NCBI GenBank assembly: GCA_033065855.1
Contig: JAVXUO010002832.1
Coordinates: 259,001-323,000 of the forward strand
Direction of reading: 5' to 3'
DNA length: 64,000 bases
Origin: Escallonia rubra
Lineage: Eukaryota; Streptophyta; Magnoliopsida; Escalloniales; Escalloniaceae
The first letter of the stretch is position 1. Each line of letters opens with the position of its first letter. The position numbers were made by a program, and so were the translations under genes. Of the stretch, positions 23,551 to 34,938 are shown one piece after another. The notes under the pieces were generated by a model. The model was not told the origin of the DNA. It searched no databases and saw only the letters and a program-made list of their open reading frames with translations.

Positions 23551-24819
23551 TGTGACGACCCGAGTCGCCAATCACCCAATTCAATATCATCAATACAATT
23601 ACAACAGTATCCCATAAGATTACAAGCCCTAGAAATAGGTTACAAATATTTTTAAACTCCAAAACTGCAAATCCCGCTCACATCTCCGCTTGCATGTGCT
23701 CATCTAATTAATCATCTGCACTGGAAGGGTAAATGATGGGGGTTGAGCCGGGTAGCCCAATAAGTGGAATAATCATAACACCATAGGATTAGAATCAAAC
23801 GCGTAAACAATTCAACATCAGTCAATGTATTTGATAGTCAAAATTTCAAAACAAACGTGGCTTAGTACTCCGAATAATTAGTAAACCAATTCAATATCCA
23901 GGTTGCACATAACATTTTAGCATCTTGCTTCCGGTATCCTCAAAGCTCAGCTGTATCATAACATAACATACACATAGACAAATCACTGGAGCACTGTCAT
24001 TGATCAAAAGTACTTAAGCCACGTCCCGCAAACATATGTAAAAAACAAGATGTTTACCAATATTCAAAACAAAGCATTTGAGCAAGATTTTCAGGACAAC
24101 AGTGTTTAGGAGTACAACGAACGTTGAGAAATAAATAACCACGTGGCATAAAAGAATAGTGATATGGAATTCCCCTTACCTAAATCACGAAGAATCCACT
24201 TACACAATTGCTCCCAATCAGGCCTTCTGATTCCTTTTTCATAACGGCGACTAATCTTTTTATCTCACTCTTTAGTTGTCTGTCTAATGCTAAAGTCAAA
24301 GATAAAATAACTTGAAAAGATTAAGGGCCTATTTATAGAAAATTCTAGGAAGCACGAGGTGGAAAGAAACACGAGGTGACAAAACAAGGCTGTGCCACCT
24401 AACAAGTACGACAAGGCTAAGCAAAGCACGACATGGCTGGAAGCACGAGGTGGCAAGACAAGATTGTGCCACCTAGCAAGCACAACAATGCTAACCAAAG
24501 CACGACAAGGCTCGAAGCACGAGGTGGCAGAACGACGTTGTGCCACCTAGCAAGCACGACAATGCTAACCAAAGCATGACAAGGCTCAAAGCACGAGGTG
24601 GCGATACAAGCTTGTGCCACCTATCAAGCACGACAAGGCTTGAAGCACGATGTGTCGCAATGCTATGTTGACACGTCACAAGCACAAGGTGTCGCAATTA
24701 CAGGATCACACCCAACAAGCACGATAATGTCAATCCCAATTCGTACTTAAAATCATCATCATTTTTCCCTCAACCAACCAGTAATATTTTGAGCACCTCT
24801 AAAATTTTGGGGTATTACA
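23551..24819 (-). mobile_element. Solo LTR inserted in the PMD gene
   Basis: It is bounded by CATGA at 23546-23550 and 24820-24824, a perfect 5-bp duplication. On the minus strand it starts TGTAATACCCCAAAATTTTAG and ends GGGTCGTCACA, with a TATA box (CTATAAATAGG, near 24325-24336). U3 holds a tandem repeat (24346-24720). Size (1.27 kb) and layout match the Gypsy-type solo LTR at 56330-58206, though the repeats differ. No internal region remains. Confidence 0.88.
24346..24720. repeat. Roughly 60-75-bp tandem repeat in LTR U3
   Basis: AAGCACGAGGTGGCAAGACA plus AGNTTGTGCCACCTAGCAAG followed by CACGACAAGGCT recurs about five times. GGTGGCA and TGCCACC in each unit form a small hairpin. Confidence 0.85.
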
Positions 24820-26000
24820 CATGATTTTGATAAAGATCAGGATCTTGTGGTCCGTTTGCTCAGCTACAAACCATCCTACAAGAAGGGTGGTTCGATACTC
24901 TTGGGTACTATCAGTGCTCACTATGAACACATGAACTTGGAGGGGGCGGAGCCCGAGGTGGTTGAACAGTTCATTCAAGGACTTTTGCTGTACATTCTGG
25001 GGAGACCCTATCTAGCAACGGGGACGACTTTGTCCAGCAATGGTGCCTTTGGGGCTTTTGAGACTCTTGAGGAGGTTGGGGAGTGCGACCGGGGGTACTC
25101 ATGCTCTGGCTTATCTGTACCAGTCCATCGTGCCGTGTCCTGGAAGCAATCCCAAAACGGGCCCGTACGTTTATCATTTTCATTTTCTATTTTTTGTAAT
25201 GATGATAAAAAAGATTCTTTTTTTGTGTACTTTTACCAGTTCTGTTTTCTTTTTTTTTGTGTCGAAATTTCTATTTTCATTTTAGGTAAAATTACTCAAA
25301 CAGTGACAAAAAACTGAAGGTGTTTTCAGCTTTTTTCACAAAAACTTAACCCAATGTAAGAAAAAGTAGCTAATTTTTTTTTGGTGAAAGTGATAAAAGT
25401 ACATGAATGTATTTTTTACCTGAATACGAAAATCATGAAAATAAAAATACAAAACGAAAATGCTAAACATACAGCCCCCCCCCACCCAATTTGCATTTAT
25501 GACGATAAAATTGAGCTCCTTTTCCTCGACGCAGGACCTATCTCTGGCCATCCACTAGAAACATGTGGATAGCCAAAGATGTAATCCTCTCTGAAGCAAA
25601 CATCAGTGCATCAGCCATCTAGGCCCTCTGCCACAGCCACGCTGATCAAATTATCCTTATCAACCCAACAACCACCTTATATGCAAAGGAAAAATATATA
25701 GTTTGGCGACTTCATGGGATTTTACCATGTTTGGGAGGTATATCTAAGCTTTATGATTGTTGTCTAATTATTTCATGCTTACTCTAGACATATTCTCACA
25801 TGTGACATATTTGCTCTCACAGATTTGGGCTTTTGAGGTTCTCGGTTCTCGTACTCCTCGCCTGAGGGAGGCGCATACCAGCGAGACTACACCAGCGATG
25901 ACTCGGTGGAATTTTAGGGATTAGAGGGCCGGGGTCTTGGAGTTCGTACACCGAGACAACTTTAACGGGTTGAGAGAACGCGCCATAAGCGATCTACTTG

Positions 26001-26619
26001 ACTATGCAATTTTTCTTCTAAGCATGCTTATCGAATTCTCACATTTTCTCTCTTTCTTTGATTTCATTAGTCTCTATCTCGGTGGAGGATGTTAGGGTTT
26101 GGATGTGATAGTAAAGACATGGCTTTGTTTGAAATTGGTGAAGGAGGCGAGCGAAGATCCTGGTTTGGGAGCGAAAATGACTGACTTGGTCGCTTTGCAA
26201 GAAATATGTTGATGGAGTTTGTAGTGGTGTCGGTCGAAGAGAGTAATTTTTTTTTATTTTAAATGGTAAAAGAATATTTTTATTTTTAAAACGTAAAATG
26301 TTTCACGAAAATGTTGACCGTACGGAGGGAGTGTGTAGTCAAAACAAAAATCTTATTGTACCTATGGTGCCATTCATGTGGCAAGCAAAGCACTGAAGCC
26401 ATAGCCAGTTAGCCCTCCCCACCAGCCACTAGTCCAATCAATATAGCAGAGCCAATTGACCCAGACTCCTTTTTCCAACCACAGAGAAACAGTGAAAACA
26501 CGACAGGATAGAGAAAAGATCACAAACTCTGATACTCACGTACAGACGACCTTCCCCTTTACATTTCCACTCCCATCTCTCCGACTTTGCGAGACCGAGC
26601 GATCAAATCCAGCCCGACC
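26001..26619 (+). other. Upstream region of the ATP synthase gene
   Basis: No gene is seen. TACGGAGGGAGTG (26320-26332) resembles one end of a Stowaway-type MITE, but the partner end was not found. A CCAAT motif lies at 26432 and the sequence becomes pyrimidine-rich towards the start codon at 26620, as expected of a plant promoter and 5' UTR. The transcription start cannot be fixed from sequence. Confidence 0.45.
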
Positions 26620-26883
26620 ATGTTCCGCCAAGCCACCGCCCGCCTCCTCTCCCGATCCGCCGCCGCCCGCCCCAAAGCCCGGCCCTTCTCCACCGATCTC
26701 GAGTCGGCCCCGGCCGCCGACCAGGCCTTCGTGGACGCGTGGAAGAAGGTGGCCCCAAACATGGATCCGCCCAAGACACCGCTCTCCTTCATGAAACCCC
26801 GGCCCCCCACCCCTTCCTCCATCCCCTCCAAGCTCACCGTCAATTTCTCCCTCCCTTACGCGTCCGAGCTCTCCGGCAAAGAG
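26620..26883 (+). CDS. Exon 1 of ATP synthase delta-prime
   Basis: Contains the mitochondrial targeting presequence and residues 26-88, ending SELSGKE. The start is the first ATG in frame. It is GC-rich (many C/G third positions), unlike the AT-rich surroundings, a common feature of plant first exons. Confidence 0.93.
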
Positions 26884-29800
26884 GTCAGTGCGTTCTGTTC
26901 AATTTACTCGGATGCCCTTTCAATCGATCGTATTTACTGCGTTACAATGCTTCTCATCTTTAGTAAAAGCCTCGATTGTTTCAATGGATTGTGCCTTTTT
27001 TTTTTTTTACCAGGGTTCAATTTATTTTGTGAGTTTTTGCTGTTTAGGTCTCGTTTGTGTCTGTTCAGATTACTAAAATGCCTTTTCAGTTGCTCCATTT
27101 TGCAGTTTAGCCATGTATTGTTATTCCTATATATATTGCATAAATGGCCTCGATCGATTTGTGTTTGATTTATTGATTTTATCTTTTATCTTGTTTTTTC
27201 ACCTAGGGTTTCGATTAATTATGTCAGTTTTTGCTCTTTAGGTCTATGGTTACTTTTTGGTCTCATCTTAATGGCGTGTGATCTGAGCTTGTTGCTGGTG
27301 TTGTTTAATTTTCATACTAGTTGATTGGTCTCACTTTGTGCGTGTGCGGGTGGGTGTGTGCCATTGGATTTGATGAGTGCTTGGAATGATTTAGCTTTTA
27401 GAATTAGCATTTCAGAGTTTGTAAGTAATCTGCTGCCAAGGGGGTTGTAGTAGACTGGGGTCTCTTTTAATTGTCAGTAGAAAGTTTGATTTCCCATTGT
27501 GCCAATAACAATGTGTGGTGATCTTCAAAGTAATCTACCCCTCCAAAAGTTTAAGAACCCTGATGTTACTAGCCAATTAGAAAGCTGAAGTTTTAATCTT
27601 TAAAAACATGGTTACATGTTGCAATCTAGTGATGTCTTGAAAACCCGTGATATGTTGCATATCTTCGTGTCTTCTGTGCGTCTGAAACTGAAACTTAATT
27701 TGAGTCTTCATAGTAAGTTTTTTGTATCCTTTTGATTTCTATGATTTGGTCGAAAGGGTAAAGAGGAACTATGGCAAGTCAATTGACGTTGGATTATTGT
27801 GGAGAATGATTGGCGAAAAGCTCTAATGCGTAATAGATGTACAACAGAGGAAAGGGGGGCTCTTAAGGATGGTTTAGTTGCCTTTTAAGAGTTCAAGTTG
27901 GGGATTATTGTGACTTCCCCTGTTGCAGGGTGGAACTTGGGAGTCGACGGCCTGACTCCAAGTTTACCTAACAGTGAATCATGCATATGCCGTACTATAT
28001 GTCATTTTAGAAAGAAGTTTGGACAAAATAGTTCATGAATTTGAGCTGCTGTGGTAGAGAGTGCAAAATCCATCTCTATAGGACATTTTGCACCTTTGCA
28101 CTTTATCTGGTTTCCGATTCAGTCCACCGGAAACTTGTAGTGTCAGGGTGCTCTACATTATTGATATTGATGACTTGACCATGATTACACAACATGACAA
28201 CACGAAATCGTGACTTAGGCCCTGTTTGACACAGCTTTTTTTTTTCCAGTTTTGAAAATTGGAAAAAAAAGTTGCGTTTGGTAACCATTTTTTTTTCTTC
28301 GTCAGTTTAAAAAACCAGTTTTTAAATTGAAGAAGAAAAAAAAAACTCCAAAAATGAGTTTTTTTCAGTTTTGGTTTTTTTTTTAGGGCTAATTATACCT
28401 ATGTCCCTGAGGTTAGGGGTAATTACAGTCAATGACACAGTTTCAAAATGTAACATTCCGTGACCAAAAATGTTTCAAATGTATCACCCGTGTCCATCTG
28501 TTAGGGTTCCATCCAAAAAATATACTGTTCATCATTACGTATTTTAAAAATGGCAATACTGCCCTTGTACAGTATATCCTAAAGAATTTTTATAATTTTC
28601 AAATTAAACCTTAATTTTTTAAAATTAGGATTTGCAACTAATTTGCAAATTAAGCTTTTGAAATCCTAAAATTAGGAGGATTTGAAACCCTGATTTAAAA
28701 ATTAGGGTTTTGAAACCTTAAAATTAGGGTTTCAAAACCCTAATTTTCAAATTAGGGTTTCTCTTCTCCTTCTCCATTCCCGCCGGCAGCCCAAGCCTCC
28801 TCCTCACCCCATGCCGCCGGCAGCCTCTCTCGGCCCACCAACCCTGCAGACTCGCCCCACCCCACCACGCCGGCAAGCCCTTTGGCAAACCCACACCGCC
28901 GGCAAGCCCCTTGGCAAACCCACACTGCCGGCAAGCCCGTTGGCAAACCCTCGCTGTTGAGACACCGCCGGCAGCCGTTTCTCTCTCTAAATCCCATTTC
29001 AATTCAATTCAATTTAGTAATTAATGGGTCACCTCGACGGGGTGCGCCGTTACCTCCACGGTTGACTAACTTTGCGGCTACGGGGAAGGGGAAGGGGAAG
29101 GGCGGTCGCGGCGATGGGGACGGCGAAGGGGGAGGGTGGTGCGGCAACGGGGAAGGGGGAGGCAGACGGGGAAGGCGAAGGGGGAGGGTGGTGCGGCAAC
29201 GAGGAAGGGGGAGGCAGACGGGGAGACGAAGGGTGCGGTGGTCGGGGGAGTTTGAAAGACAGAATTGGGTTGGGGGGATAGGGGGTTGGGTGGCGGGGGG
29301 GTGGGGTGGTTAGAATTAGGGTTTTTCTTTTCTAAAAAGACCCAACTGCATTTAAAAAAATAACTTTCTAACATAAGGGCAATAAAGTCATTTTGTTAAA
29401 ACCGTTAGGATTTTTAGGGTTCCGTTTGTCAATGGACATAAGTGTTACATTTTGAAACTTTGTGTCCTCGCGTGTAATTACCCCCAAACCTCAGGGACAT
29501 AGGTGTAATTAGCCATTTTTTTTAGACCACCACCACCACTCTCCCACCTCCAGCCACCACCACCGGCGGTTGCCGGCGGCCAACTACGCCCACCACCACC
29601 GGCGGTCGGTGGCCACCTCCGGCGACCACCGCTGGCAGCCACCACCGGTCGGCGGCAACCTCCGACGCCCATCGGCGACCACCTCCAGCGGCCAACTCCG
29701 GCCACCATCGCCGGTGGCAACCTCTGGCGACCACCGCAGGCGGTCGGTGGCCACCTCCAGTGACCATCGCGGGCAGCCACCGTCAGCCACTGCCACGCCC

Positions 29801-32800
29801 CACCACCGCCACCGCAAACCACAAAAAAAAAAAAACTCAAAATAAAAAAATGGGTTATCAAACACCAAAAAAACTCAAAATAAAAAAATGGGTTATCAAA
29901 CACCAAAAAAACTCAAAATAAAAACTGGGTTATCAAACACCCACCTGTTTTTGTAAAAAAAAAATTAAGCTGCTCTTAATTTTTTTTTTTGGGCAAATTA
30001 CACCTATGTCCCTGAGGTTTGGGGGTAATTACACGCGATGACACAAAGTTTCAAAATGTAACACTTATGTCCATTGACAAACGGAATACAAAAATACTTA
30101 ACGGTTTTGACAAAAAGACTTGATTGCCCCTGACTTTAAAATAAATTACCCACTTAATTTATTGTTTATTCTTCCTCTCCCCACGCCCAACACCCAAACC
30201 CCCCCCCCCCCCGCCCCCGCGCTGTCTGCCTCCCCCTTCCCTGTCACCCGCCCACAACCCCCTTCCCCGGCGGCAACCGATTCAATGCCATCACCAAACC
30301 CGAGGCAATCCATCTGCGCCACCCAGCGTCAGGAGGCCCGATCACCGTCAGCGCAGTAGCAGGCCCTCCGGTGAGGCACCGGCGCCGCAAGATCGTGGTC
30401 TCACTCTCGATCTGCCTGTCGTGGGGCAAGGGAAGGTGCTGCCGTCGTGGGGCGAGGAAAGGGGCTGGCGTCGTGGGGCAAGGGAAGGCGCAGGCTGGTG
30501 TCGTGGGGCGAGGGAAGGCGCTGCCGGTGTGGGCCGAGGGAAGGGGCTGCCGCGTGGAGGGTGAGGTGCGGGGAGAGAGAACAGATGGAAGGGGAAGGGT
30601 GACGTCGCCGGCGATGGAGGCGACGCCGGCAGGAGATTGGTCGCCGGCAATGGGAGAGAGAACAGATGGAAGGGGGAGGGTGACGTTGCCGGCGATGGAG
30701 GAGACGCCGGCAATGGGACATAGAACATATCAAAATTTGCAAATTAGGTTTTCAAGAAAACCCTAATTTGCAAATTAGGGTTCCAAGAAAACCCTAATTT
30801 GCAAATTAGGGTTTCAACAATATCCTAATTTGCAAATTAGGGTTTCAATAAAATCCTAATTGTGACTTTAAATTAAGGCTTGAAATTTTAATTTAAATTT
30901 TTAAAAAATATTCAGTATATACAGTACAAGGGGTAATATCGTCATTTTAAAAATACATATTGATGACATCATACAAAAAGTACAATTTTTGGACGGAACC
31001 CTAACGGATGGACACGGCTGATACATTTTAATACTGTTTGGTCACGGTATGTTGCATTTTAAAACTTAATGTCTTTGACTGTAATTATACCCTAACCTCA
31101 GGGACATTGGTGTAATTTGCCCTTTTTTTTTTGGAAACTAAAAACAAAAAAAAAAGTGTTGTCAAACAGAGCCTTAATATATGATGTGCTTGGAGGTAAT
31201 TAATATGTGAAGAACATGTTGGGATGTCAAGGGAGCAACGACGGTGATTGATCTGGTTCTTTAGGAGGTATTATCCAAGGTAGACATTGGAAATAGGACA
31301 TGCGCTTTGAAACACGAAAGCTAAGACATGGTGTGAGGCTGTGAGGGCAACGGGTATATAGGTTCGGAGTGAAGTAGTTGTCCTGGCTGTCTGTTATCAC
31401 TTTCTAGAAAGATCAAGTTGTAATATGAGAGGGACTGGTGCTGGTGATGAGTTTCTAGTAGATTGCTTTCTTACATTTTTGCATCTCTTAAGGGAGCAAG
31501 GCGGTGATTGATCTGGTTCTTTAGGGATATATAAATCAAGGTAGAGATTGAAATAGGACACAAGCTTTGAAACAGGACAGCTAAGACACGGTGTGTGGCC
31601 GTGATGGCTACAAGTTTACAGGTTCCATGTGAAGTATTCAGTTGTCCTAGCTGCCTATTGTCGTTTTCTAGAAAGATGAAGTTGTAATATGAGTTCAACA
31701 GATGGTGAATTTCCCCTAGATTGCTTTTTTCTTGCATCTGTGAAAGAGATTTGATTGACTAAATTAACTCCTAATGCAACACAATATGAGGATAGGTGAA
31801 ACTTTTGTGCTTTGTTTCTATTGAACTGCAATTAAGTTTATATGTGCTATGGAGCAAGTTGCACAAGAGAGATCAAGGTGCCATTCGTGTCCTAGTAAAT
31901 GGATCATTGAATTTACATTTGACAGATAAAAGGTGCCTGATGTATCTTCTTGAGAATACCCTGAGAGACAAGACTGAACAGGACAGCGAGATCACGTTTT
32001 ATGCTGATGTTTCAAATCAAAACTTATTTATATGTTGTTGGGAGTTCTCTTAGGCTGCTGAAATGCAGCCATTACATGCTCTTTGTTCTCATCTAGGAAG
32101 CACTGTACTTGTAAAAAGGCAATGTGTCTAGTCGGACACGGAGACTTCACAGAGACGTGCTTGTACTTCCTTGACTTGCCCACTGTGTAAATATAAGCAT
32201 CTTAGTTCGGCTCATACCTCTTCAATTCTTGCACAACACCAGCAGACCTTGGATCTTGACTTGTGAATTTAGTATGTAAAACATATATAATCATCATAAC
32301 AAACTAACGAAATTTGTTCGTGATCAACATAAGAAAAGAGCAGACCCATAAAGTCATGGGCAAAGCATAAGGGAAAGCGTTACCAAGGCCTGGTAAGCGT
32401 GACCTTGTCCTACTTTATATGGGCAATCACGTGTTGACGTGTGCGAGTCGAGTTAAGTTGTGTTGGCTTGTTACTTGCTCTTAGTTACTTATTGACCATT
32501 AAATTCCAATGTGTTGCTGTATATCTTCTATCCTATTTGTGCCTTCTCCTCTAGTTGTTCACTTTGCAATGCGGCTACACACCGGCTGAACGTATGTGAT
32601 GGAACAGTATTTACCATCATCTGAGTAGCCTCTGTTTCACTCCAACATTTGAGCAAAGCTGTATTCTAGTTTCTGTTAATGGATGTACTGGTTGTATTAA
32701 AGTAAAAACATAATATTACAATTTCGGCACGGTTAATATTTATGCATTGAAGAGTTTGTGGGACGCACATGACTTGGGCACTGCATGTTCTTGCCTTGAA

Positions 32801-34938
32801 GTATATACTGCTTGAGGACAGCCAAAATAGAAACTATGCTGCTTGAGCTGTCCATTTGGTTCTTTTTAATTCCTCAAAATTAGACTTGGCAAAAAAATAA
32901 AATAAAAATGCCCGTATTCGTGGGTCGACCCAACCCGCTGCAAAAAATTGGGTATGTGCACTAAAAAGTAGAGACCTGTTAGGATTTGACCTGTACTGAA
33001 ATGACCCATAGATCCCGGTTCGCTCAGGGTCGGGTATGGGTTACTCAGACGTACCCGGATAACTGTTATATACAAATTATTTTCTTACACTTGACTTTAG
33101 GTTAGCCCACTTACCCGTTTGAAGTTGTAGGGTTTGTTTTCTTTCTCTTCATCAGCCACCACCCCTCCCCCTCTCTCTCTCTCCCTCTCTCCACGCTCCA
33201 AGTCGGTGCCCCCTCTCTATCCTTCACGCACACAATCAAAACTTCTTTGTCGTCGCTTCTCTCTCTATCTCTCACTGTTGTCCACGTTCACCGCCGCCGT
33301 CCATTTACACCATCCTCCGGAGCTCTTCCGTCCACTTTCCCAACGTCACGAGCCTTTGACTTGGGGCATTGATAAGTACATCAGTGTGGGGGCTAAGCGA
33401 TTTGGTGAAGCTGTGGCTTTAGTTGGGCAATAAAGAACTATTTGCCATACGGATCTGTTCGATTCGGCTTGAACGCAAGCTACAATTGGCTAGACTGCTC
33501 GCTTGGAAAATTGGCTTCCCGTCTCCGCAACACTGCCGTCCACTTCCACCGTCACTACCGACCGCCGTAATCACCTCTGCTGTCTCGTGACTGACTACAC
33601 CGGCATCATTCACTCTCCATTGTCAAAATGAATACTGATTTATTGGTAAAAAAAATAACATACAAAAACCTGAAACTTAGCCATGTTTACCCACGGGTCT
33701 ACCCGGACCGCCTGGGTAGGGTACGGGTACAGGAAAGAGCTAACTGAAAGAAAACCGGGTAATCCTTGCCTGACCCATTTTACCTGGACCCCGGGTTTTA
33801 ACAGTACCCGAGGGGTCGACCCGTTTGGCGGGTGTAGTAATTTTTTTTTTCGTGTTCTGGGGAAATATTGTATCAAGAAAACTGTAAATATGTCTCGACT
33901 GGTAGATCTGTGGAAGGTTATCATCGTAGTTGAGAGGTAGGCATTGGGGGCTCGGTATTTGGAGATTTGGGTTGTTGAATTAGGCGCTTCTTCAGTTTGC
34001 CTAAAAATAGTAACCTTAATGAAGAAACAAAGATTAGGTACTTCTTCTCCAGTAGCGGTGGAGATTTGCTCTTAAGGATCATTCTTTAGTCTGTTGCAAA
34101 TATGACAGAAGGCAAGGAAATTGTTTTTTGGGGAAATCATGGTGGGTGGACGGAGTTGGTCCATTTCCAGTCTCTCTCTCTGTGCTGCGTTGTCAGGGAC
34201 CCTATTTCCACAGTGTTATGCCTTTTCTTCGCAGTGGTTATTTGATCTAGTGGGGGTGGCTAAGATAGGGGTCTTTGTGGATGAAGCTGTTTAATTCCTC
34301 GTCTAAGGAGGCCTCCTTTGCTTGATATGCAAACCCTCTAGGGTCTCCAAATCGTAGCTTTCTTGGTTGGGAAGCTGCCTGGACTCTATACTCATGCGAA
34401 AGTTTGATGGAACTTTTTGTCCTAAGCTGCCTGGAATTCTATGATCGGAGTATTATATCACCTTAATTGGAACTCATTGTTGAACGTGGAAACTGTTTTA
34501 AATCCTGCTTGTTTGGTTTGGAGGCAAGAAAAGAAAGCATGATCATCATCTGTTTCATCTGTCTGTCTTACTGTTCGAGATGTGGTCTTACAGGTCGATA
34601 TGGTGATAGTTCCGGCAACAACTGGGCAGATGGGTATCCTTCCTGGACATGTACCAACAATTGCGGAGCTGAAACCTGGTCTGATGACGGTGCATGAAGG
34701 GAATGATGTGCAAAAATTTTTTGTAAGCAGCGGCTTTGCACTTGTCCATGCAAACTCTTATGCAGACATAATCGCCGTTGAGGCTGTTCCCGTCGATCGA
34801 ATTGACCCAACCTTGGTCCAAAAGGGCCTTGCAGAGTTTACCCAGAAGCTGAATTCAGCCTCAACTGACTTGGAGAAAGCTGAAGCCCAAATTGGTGTGG
34901 AAGTGCATAGTGCTCTCAGTTCAGCTCTCTCGGGCTAG
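26620..34938 (+). CDS. Mitochondrial ATP synthase subunit delta-prime (two exons)
   Basis: The subunit belongs to the central stalk of mitochondrial F1-ATPase; plant delta-prime corresponds to bacterial epsilon and couples rotor movement to catalysis at the inner membrane. Exon 1 (26620-26883, 88 codons) begins with an Arg/Ala/Ser-rich presequence ([18 protein letters not shown], to about residue 25). Exon 2 (34594-34938, 114 codons plus TAG) carries the conserved [20 protein letters not shown] of the N-terminal beta domain, then an alanine/lysine-rich C-terminal helical hairpin. The splice joins GGC AAA GAG to GTC GAT ATG in phase 0, with donor GAG|GTCAGT and acceptor TTACAG|GTC. The predicted protein is 202 residues, close to the usual 200-205. 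No breaks are seen, so the gene looks functional. The 7.7-kb intron is filled with transposons. Confidence 0.95.
28386..29514. mobile_element. Mutator-like TIR unit A, with GC-rich captured-looking interior
   Basis: The ends GGGCTAATTATACCTATGTC and, as complement, GGCTAATTACACCTATGTCC continue as inverted repeats for roughly 90-130 bp (CCTGAGG, GTAATTAC, GTTTCAAAATGTAACA). The interior (28737-29275) is much more GC-rich, with CCGCCGGCAAGCCC repeats at 28860-28940 and GGGGAAGGGGGAGG repeats at 29080-29230. The layout is that of a small Pack-MULE. Flanks are T-rich, so a target duplication cannot be resolved. Confidence 0.55.
29525..29820. repeat. CCACC/GGCGG-rich low-complexity block
   Basis: A GC-rich spacer between units A and B, built from CCACCACCGGCGGT and GGCGGCAACCTC-type phrases. 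It resembles a shuffled trinucleotide repeat and keeps frames open on both strands without coding meaning. Confidence 0.75.
29822..29941. repeat. Three tandem copies of a roughly 39-bp A-rich unit
   Basis: AAAAACTCAAAATAAAAA followed by TGGGTTATCAAACACC occurs three times in tandem. The phrase GTTATCAAACACC resembles the end of a MITE, suggesting amplification of a terminal sequence. Confidence 0.85.
29991..31122. mobile_element. Mutator-like TIR unit B, inverted partner of unit A
   Basis: The ends GGGCAAATTACACCTATGTC and, as complement, GGGCAAATTACACCAATGTC are inverted repeats. Its left end matches unit A's right end almost perfectly over about 100 bp, and its right end matches unit A's left end, so the pair forms one long inverted structure around 29515-29990. 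Both flanks carry about ten T. The interior (30220-30720) is GC-rich, with repeated CGTCGTGGGGCAAGGGAAGG-type phrases. Confidence 0.55.
31229..31743. repeat. 261-bp diverged tandem duplication in the intron
   Basis: Copy 1 (31229-31489) and copy 2 (31490-31743) both begin AAGGGAGCAA and share GGTGATTGATCTGGTTCTTT, CAGCTAAGACACGG-type and AGTTGTAATATGAG phrases, with many substitutions. This is an older duplication than the one at 1091-1430. Confidence 0.85.
31744..32880. other. Intron sequence, nothing recognised
   Basis: AT-rich intron DNA with only short frames. The frame at 31796-32053 has no recognisable domain. Confidence 0.5.
32881..33836. mobile_element. hAT-like element in the ATP synthase intron, about 0.95 kb
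   Basis: The left end TAGACTTGGCAAAAAA and right end (complement) TACACCCGCCAAACGGG resemble the hAT-like element at 8945-10075, with the same subterminal GGGT/ACCC motifs. The interior (33125-33420) is a CT-rich 5'-UTR-like block followed by a short open frame ending [12 protein letters not shown]. No clear 8-bp duplication was found, so the exact ends are provisional. Confidence 0.6.
33837..34593. other. 3' part of the ATP synthase intron
   Basis: Fragments such as 34130-34230 have a degraded-coding look, but no domain could be named. It ends with the polypyrimidine stretch and acceptor TCTTACAG at 34593. Confidence 0.5.
34594..34938 (+). CDS. Exon 2 of ATP synthase delta-prime
   Basis: Starts [14 protein letters not shown] after acceptor CAG (34591-34593) and ends SSALSG with stop TAG. 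It holds most of the beta-sandwich and the whole C-terminal helical pair. Confidence 0.95.
   Translation, partial: VDMVIVPATTGQMGILPGHVPTIAELKPGLMTVHEGNDVQKFFVSSGFALVHANSYADIIAVEAVPVDRIDPTLVQKGLAEFTQKLNSASTDLEKAEAQIGVEVHSALSSALSG

Larger units (their letters stand above)
22943..26000 (+). pseudogene. Plant mobile domain (PMD, MAIN/MAIL-like) gene, decayed and interrupted
   Basis: The first exon 22943-23095 encodes 51 residues (MDEYVRIRKG to LYYTEE) and ends at a GTAAG donor. A second exon probably begins after CAG at 23267 but soon meets stops. It resumes past an inserted solo LTR at about 24820 with VVRLLSYKPSYKKGGS, then reads in another frame GSATGGTHALAYLYQS, which fits the PMD signature (aromatic-x-WG(S/A)A-x-LAxLYR). 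A third exon follows AG at 25822 and begins IWAFEVLGSRTPRL, matching the PMD wording L-Q-x-W-A-x-E. PMD proteins include Arabidopsis MAIN and MAIL1, nuclear factors for silencing and genome stability; many PMD copies are transposon-borne. This copy has several frame breaks and a 1.3-kb insertion. Domain assignment is from remembered motifs. Confidence 0.55.
28218..31173. mobile_element. PIF/Harbinger-like non-autonomous element in the ATP synthase intron
   Basis: The ends GGCCCTGTTTGACAC (28218) and, as complement, GGCTCTGTTTGACAACAC (31173) are inverted repeats resembling Tourist/Harbinger termini. Both sides are flanked by TTA (28215-28217 and 31174-31176), the expected 3-bp duplication. 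No transposase is seen. Two smaller inverted-repeat units (28386-29514 and 29991-31122) lie inside it. A hAT origin is less likely because no 8-bp duplication is found. Confidence 0.65.

Noticed and set aside
26320-26332. Stowaway-type MITE terminus TACGGAGGGAGTG
   Set aside because: No matching left terminus or TA duplication was found upstream, so a complete element cannot be supported.
30120-30766. Proline/serine- or glycine/arginine-rich frames on both strands
   Set aside because: They lie in the GC-rich core of a TIR element in an intron and have no domain or splice structure.
33134-33433. Possible small gene starting [20 protein letters not shown]
   Set aside because: It lies inside a hAT-like element within an intron. 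The CT-rich stretch looks like UTR-derived sequence, and the frame has no known domain.
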